NCBI GenBank assembly: GCA_021234155.1
Contig: JAJEKV010000182.1
Location: 310,605-374,604 of the forward strand
Reading direction: 5' to 3'
Source: Isoetes taiwanensis
Lineage: Eukaryota; Streptophyta; Lycopodiopsida; Isoetales; Isoetaceae
Length of the DNA stretch: 64,000 nt
Shown: piece after piece, positions 59,659-64,000 of the stretch
Numbering within the stretch: position 1 is the first letter of the stretch
Layout of the letters: the number at the start of each line of letters is the position of its first letter
The notes under the pieces: model-generated
Told to the model about the DNA's origin: nothing
Databases searched by the model: none
The model's input: the letters and a program-made list of their open reading frames with translations, nothing else
Program-made: the position numbers and the translations under genes

Positions 59659-60728
59659 ATGGCATGCACCAAATGTATTGCGAGGAAAGTTAGGAGCCCC
59701 GGGAAGAGGCCCAAAGATGGCGTGAGCTAGCCACTCGAGCTGCAAGAAGATCCCTGAGCACCTAAAGCGAAGCTGTATGCAGGGCAAAGGTCGACTCACG
59801 ATGAGACCTACCACACCACGAACAAGCGAGTCCCAAGCAGCTCGTCTCGGCGGGGCTCACACTCGGGAAATGGGGGCCCCAAGAGCAGCAAAGCAGCAGA
59901 AGAAACCAGCAAGAGTAGCAGTAAGGAAGGGCCTCAAGGAAGGGGAAGGAGAAGGTGGGAGAATGGGAGGAAGAAAGAAAGAGAGAAAAAGAAGAGAGAG
60001 GCAACGGGAGAGAAGGACAGGTCGCCAGGAACTGCCATGTTGAATATCCTCGCCCAACATCACCCGACTCGGCGGAGGAGGAGGAGGAGGAGGACCAAGA
60101 TAAAGAGGAGGCCGAAAAAGGAGCCAAAGAAGAGGAGCAAGAAGGAGAAGTGGAGGAGACCTCATACCCTAATGCCAGACTGCCTTACCCAAAGTGGTCC
60201 AAGTCACCGAAGGTGACAAAGACGCAGAAGGTGGGGGAGAGACCTTTCAAGCTCAAGCAAGATCTTGAGTTTGAAAGAAAGAAGGTGGCCTTTAAGGTCT
60301 ACTTCAAGCGATGCACGAGGTACAACAACTGGTATTACAAGCAAAACGTCCAGAAGTCCGTCAAGGGTAGCAGACTAAGGAATCAATCAAAGCCCCCTCC
60401 ACCTCGGCCAAAGGAACCAAAGAGGGTCCACCACGAACCCAACTCGAAGCACGCAAGGGTCTTCCAGGAGATCAAGCATTTTTAGCAATGCACTAACCTC
60501 CTGATCCGGAAGGCACCCTTTGAACGACTGCTCTGAGAAATCATGCAAGACTTCAGGATGGACTACCAGGTGATACCCTTGACAGTCTGGTCCTTGCCGG
60601 AGGCAGCCAAAGCAGTGCTAGTGCAACTCTTCGAGGAGGGCAACCTATGCGCAATACATGTCAAAAGAGTTACAGTGATTTCCAAGGATTTGCACCTACC
60701 ACGCAGGGTCAGAAAGGATAAGATCTAG
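59659..60728 (+). pseudogene. Histone H3-like gene with a long insert between tail and fold, broken
   Basis: ATG at 59659 opens 'MACTKCIARKVRS', then GKRPK, matching the H3 start MARTKQTARKS..GKAPRK. A one-base shift then gives 'ELATRAARRSLST', matching QLATKAARKSAPAT. About 630 bases follow with charged low-complexity sequence, including a (GGA)n/Glu run at 60073-60093. From about 60410 the frame rejoins H3: 'RVHHEPNSKHARVFQEIKHF', stop, 'QCTNLLIRKAPFERLL', stop, '[10 protein letters not shown]', '[20 protein letters not shown]', '[20 protein letters not shown]'. This covers alpha-N to alpha-3 of the histone fold. Loop 1 has canonical H3 length, but 'TNLLI..APF' resembles CENH3. There are no introns. 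In-frame stops fall at 60483 (TAG) and 60534 (TGA) plus several in the insert. A captured or retro-copied H3 variant, now dead. Confidence 0.75.
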
Positions 60729-60804
60729 GAACCCTTGTATAAAAAATTTGAATCTCAATGTACAAAAACCCTTTGTTTAATGTATTGTGTTAAACATTTT
60801 CCTT

Positions 60805-61109
60805 CAAAAAAGTCAAAATTTAGGTCAAATCCTGTTTCCCGTCAAACCGCACCAAATGCATTTCCAAGAGTTTCGGAAACGCCATTCGCGCGATGTGACC
60901 GGATTTGCCTATAAAGTTGCTTTGGATGAACATATTTTTAGGAAGTAAAGTGCTAAATAGACTAATTTTGATTAAATAACTTAATTTAGCAACTTACATT
61001 CGTCAAATCGACTATCTTTTGGCCAAAAGAAGTCAATTTCCAGTCACACCATGCCAAACATGTTTTCAAGGGTCTCAAAAAGGCCATTCGCGTGACATGA
61101 CCGGATTTG
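60805..61109 (+). repeat. Diverged direct repeat between the two pseudogenes
   Basis: 60805-60907 and 61025-61109 share 'AAGTCAA', 'GCCATTCGCG', '(T)GTGACCGGATTTG' against 'CATGACCGGATTTG' and a common 'CAA(A/C)(C/A)(C/G)..ACC...CAAA' middle. The spacing is about 220 bp. They may be subrepeats of an LTR or promoter region. Confidence 0.55.
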
Positions 61110-61283
61110 TATAATTAGACCCAGATTTGTCCCAAAATTTGCAAACAAACTTCTCCAATGTATTTCTTGCCTTGTTTTTGCTAGATTAGCACTCTAAATT
61201 AGTCAGATTGTCCCAGTATAGTCTCAGAACATAGAATTTTTCAAGCATGCAGTTCCATCATAGAAACCTAGGCAATCTTGGCC

Positions 61284-61291
61284 TATAAAAG
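61284..61291 (+). promoter_or_regulatory. TATA box
   Basis: TATAAAAG in 'GGCCTATAAAAGGGG', 112 bases before the ATG at 61403. This is an excellent TATA match at a suitable distance for a short 5' leader. Confidence 0.5.
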
Positions 61292-61402
61292 GGGACCAAA
61301 TTTGACTGTTTTTCTTCACCAAGTTTGCTCTTCCCCTGCTTAGGCGATTTTATAATCCTTTTACCATCTTCCCAAACCATTTGCTACCCCAGTCTCTGCT
61401 CT

Positions 61403-62376
61403 ATGGCACCTACCAACTTCATCGAATGGTACAACAACACCGACTACATCAGTGAGGTGCCAATCGAAGAGGGATTCCAGGTGTTCGATCATATCTTCGA
61501 ATCTTCAATGCTAAACATTGACGAACAATTTACTACAATCGACATCATATGCCATGATGATCTTACATCTTTTACCATGGTCCTACCCATGGAAGGGAAA
61601 TGGGTTTCCTTGGACGGGCTCACTCAGATGTTGGGCTAGACCTCTAAAATCAAGAAGCAGATCTTGGACAGGATAATAAATATGCTAGATTACATGAACT
61701 GCAAGGTCCACAGGCACAGGTACATCTCGTCTCAAGCGGCTCTCGCCATATTCATGCACTTCAAACCCATCAATAAGGTGGGAGAACCCTCCATACAACC
61801 ATTAGATCTAGCACCCTTGAACACGAGGGTGAATCAGAGCTTCATCCAAGAGCTCAATGCCACCGAATACATCTATAGGGTACGTCGTCCGACACATCTC
61901 AACTTGAAGGAGACTATGAAGAAGTAGAAGAGCAAGATGAAGAAGAGGAGAGCAGACTAGCAGAGAGGATGAAAAGGCAGCTTGAGAGGCACAATGAGGA
62001 CGTAAGAAGGGCCATAGACCCCCTAATAGGCATTATTGCCTTATCCCCAGTAGTCATCGAAGGGGAGGAGTACCTCTTCGCCTATATGATATCCTCCAGC
62101 TACTATACTGCTTGAAGGAAGAATTGAGAATTGACGAGCTCTTAGGGTTGATTGCAGAAAGAACAAAGAGACCAGGAGATTCCATGAGAGCCAACAGAAT
62201 GGCACTCATATGCCAAAGAGAAGATGTCGAATATGGCAGCATATGAGTGCATAAGGCAGATCTATCAGCAGCAACAACCAATCATTCAAGAAGAGGAATT
62301 CCAAGCAATCCAGAGCACCCTATACAAGTCAAGCAGAGTCCCACGCAGAGTCGCCCCGTCCGATCAAGTAGCATAA
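61403..62376 (+). pseudogene. Unidentified protein of about 325 residues, one stop and three frameshifts
   Basis: ATG at 61403 opens 'MAPTNFIEWYNNTDYISEVP'. The frame meets TAG at 61637, then continues with 'KIKKQILDRIINMLDYMNC' and 'SSQAALAIFMHFKPINKVGE'. Shifts near 61905, 62079 and 62218 keep a coding-like protein going: 'EGDYEEVEEQDEEEESRLAE', 'RAIDPLIGIIALSPVVIEGE', 'LKEELRIDELLGLIAERTKR', 'MAAYECIRQIYQQQQPIIQE', ending at TAA 62374-62376. Likely layout: an alpha/beta N-half, an acidic linker and a helical C-half. I know no matching family; a retroelement gag-like protein is possible. It is co-oriented with the H3-like frame, 675 bases downstream, behind its own TATA box. Confidence 0.55.
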
Positions 62377-62544
62377 AGGAGAGGACCCATGTCAACCTGG
62401 AGAGTGCACCATGCCGAGGATCCGTGGGATAGGTTCAATATCGCCGCATTATTTTATACCACACGATGAATTGTGGCGATAATGCACACAAATGCCGCGA
62501 TAAAACGCAGAAAAATACCTGCTAAAAATAATTCTATTGCCGAA

Positions 62545-62790
62545 GATTTCGCATCGCCAAAAACAACTAAACCACAGACGCTGAAAATTTTCGACAAAGG
62601 TTCAGAATCACAGACGCCAAACTGGGGCTTTTTCACAGACAAAATACTATAGCGGTGACGCTAACATTTTTCGCTGCGACGCGCTTAGTTGTTTTCGCAT
62701 CGCGAAAAAATTGAACTTCTCGCACGCTGCTCGATGATTTCGCATCTAACGGCATATCTTTCGCGACGCATTTAGTTGTTTTCGCACGCC
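62545..62790. repeat. CpG-rich cluster of TTTCGC motifs with inverted and direct repeats
   Basis: TTTCGC occurs at least six times. 'TTAGTTGTTTTCGCA' appears at about 62685 and 62771 as direct repeats, and 'CAAAAACAACTAA' at 62558-62570 is their inverted partner. This CpG density is unusual for a silenced plant region. It may be the terminal region of a foldback or Mutator-like element. Confidence 0.45.
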
Positions 62791-62914
62791 GTAAAATTTT
62801 CGAAATGCTTTGCCCAATTTACTAAGCAAAAATCTTTGGCGCCTAATCGCTTGGCCCGCTTTGTGGCACCGTTAATAGTATATATAAGAAAACGGATTAG
62901 TTCTAGAATTCACC

Positions 62915-63247
62915 TCAACGCTGGACCGCCAAAGTTGAGTCAAAATAATTTTGGGAAACGGCTGTCTTGAGGTCGTTGCGGTCAATGAAGCCGATTGCTG
63001 GATAATCGAACGCGGAGTTTACCTCATTCCAGTTGGTTTTCAAAATTTCGTTCGCATCTACTTCCATAGAATATCCTATAGGGTCCTTTTCCAACCCCTT
63101 GATTCTCGCACTTAACGCCGACGCATTATATGCATCAGGAGTCAGTTTCCTTTGCATACATATAATGCGCCTTCCTTTAGTCTGCAGGTAATCAAGGAGT
63201 CGATTAAGAGACATTGTCACCGGTCCGGAAAGCAATGTAGGGAGCAT
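62915..63247 (-). CDS. Unidentified open frame
   Basis: 110 codons on the minus strand. A probable inner start gives 'MSLNRLLDYLQTKGRRIICM', followed by 'ARIKGLEKDPIGYSMEVDAN' and 'NEVNSAFDYPAIGFIDRND'. The composition looks coding, but I recognise no family. Another minus frame (63292-63570, 92 codons) lies just upstream and could be an earlier exon or an unrelated frame. Possibly a transposon gene. Confidence 0.3.
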   Translation of the reverse strand: MLPTLLSGPVTMSLNRLLDYLQTKGRRIICMQRKLTPDAYNASALSARIKGLEKDPIGYSMEVDANEILKTNWNEVNSAFDYPAIGFIDRNDLKTAVSQNYFDSTLAVQR

Positions 63248-63570
63248 CGGTCACGATCTACCCTCTCGGAGGTGCAGCGCTGGCCATGCATCTACCTCGA
63301 GTGAGCCAGGATCGCGTAGGCCCGTGCGGTTGACGGGACTCCAACTCGCATGCGGTCGCAGATCGAGTTGGGCGGGTCTAAAAGAGGCCCGAATGGGAGT
63401 TTAGAAAGAGTTTGGCTTAAATGAGTGGGAATGTGTGTTTGTGGATAATACCTACCTGGTGAAATGGTTCTCAACAAGAATTCGAGCTCACATCTTACGC
63501 GGAACTTAGACGCTCTGTCGCGAACTTGTATCGTGATCCGCCGACTTATGAAGGATGCCATCGAATCCAT

Positions 63571-64000
63571 TGTCTCGACCGATGGGATAATGAAAACGAA
63601 GAATAATATGAGAAAGATTGAAGTTACTTAATACCAAGAGCAATGCCGAAAGCAGAGCAGACGAAGATAACTATACCACCTTCAGTTGGGACAAAGATAC
63701 CAATCGTAGGGGTGGACTAGGTCAATAGGCATAAGCACGGAGAACGGTAGAATGATAGAGACAAATTGAAATAGTGGAAAGACGTATCTAAGCAACAGAG
63801 GGTTGATCATTGCTTAACACGAGAACCTAAAAAGACGAATTGAAGGTTATAGAGGCATTTTTATATGTCAAGTTGTTCCACATATTTTGAGCACAAAGCA
63901 ATGAAAGAAGCCTTCCAGAAGTTGCCAAAGCAGATCCGCTTTAGATTGCCTCTATACAAGAATGCCAACAATAAAATGGTTGATGAAATACATGGAAAAA
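63571..64000. other. Unassigned right edge
   Basis: No gene or repeat recognised. The region runs out of the window. Confidence 0.4.

Noticed and set aside
59955-59957. Start of the 176-codon frame as a real start codon
   Set aside because: The codon is GTG, not ATG; the frame simply opens after upstream stops. The H3-type ATG is at 59659.
59762-60165. Minus-strand Ser/Pro/Leu-rich frames
   Set aside because: Produced by reading the charged Glu/Lys-rich insert of the H3-like frame backwards.
1-64000. CRISPR array, rRNA, bacterial operons or organelle insert
   Set aside because: No spaced short repeats, no rRNA blocks, no clustered long frames; the window is eukaryotic nuclear DNA.

Overview
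This window looks like nuclear DNA from a land plant, probably a seed plant with a large, repeat-rich genome. Evidence: spliced genes with GT-AG introns, a plant-type TM9SF/TMN (nonaspanin) gene, a plant PPR gene fragment, plant-type LINE and Copia remnants, tRNA-headed SINE-like units, microsatellites and a MITE. I cannot name the species. Nothing indicates bacterial, organellar or viral DNA. Most open frames in the window are short and random.

Layout. 1-4350: decayed LINE 3' ends in both orientations. 4351-13319: a 1.9 kb direct repeat (4351-6285 and 11400-13319) flanking about 5.1 kb of heavily decayed, possibly Ty3-like sequence that contains tRNA-like heads and a 157-bp tandem repeat. 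14050-15425: a second copy of the LINE seen at 1-985. 15430-21000: transposon debris, including a small minus-strand Copia-like element with a gag remnant between 0.35 kb direct repeats. 21000-25160: nothing recognisable. 25170-30120: an exon-like cluster of an unidentified plus-strand gene, a broken PPR fragment and a duplicated exon-like segment. 30120-35080: AT-rich DNA without genes. 35110-38866: the only convincing genes, an SSNA1/DIP13-like coiled-coil gene (+) and a seven-exon TMN gene (-), convergent and 648 bp apart. 39268-39790: microsatellite and small repeats. 39795-44570: a minus-strand LINE with endonuclease, RT and C-terminal remnants and a tandemly duplicated endonuclease segment. 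46421-46789: a MITE with long terminal inverted repeats. 47738-52150: more LINE ends. 52150-59500: decayed DNA with small tandem repeats.

The most unusual part is 59659-62376. A histone H3-like reading frame has a recognisable H3 N-tail start, then about 0.6 kb of charged low-complexity sequence, then a nearly complete H3 fold. It is intronless and broken by stops. Just downstream, after a repeat-containing, TATA-bearing spacer, lies a second degraded frame of about 325 codons that I do not recognise.

The TMN gene carries two apparent single-base frameshifts in otherwise well-conserved exons, and its last exon shows two local patches of compensated indels. Repeat copies throughout the window also differ by many small indels. 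Assembly error is therefore a live alternative to pseudogenisation for the TMN gene. All calls come from reading the sequence and from remembered family consensus; no search was run.
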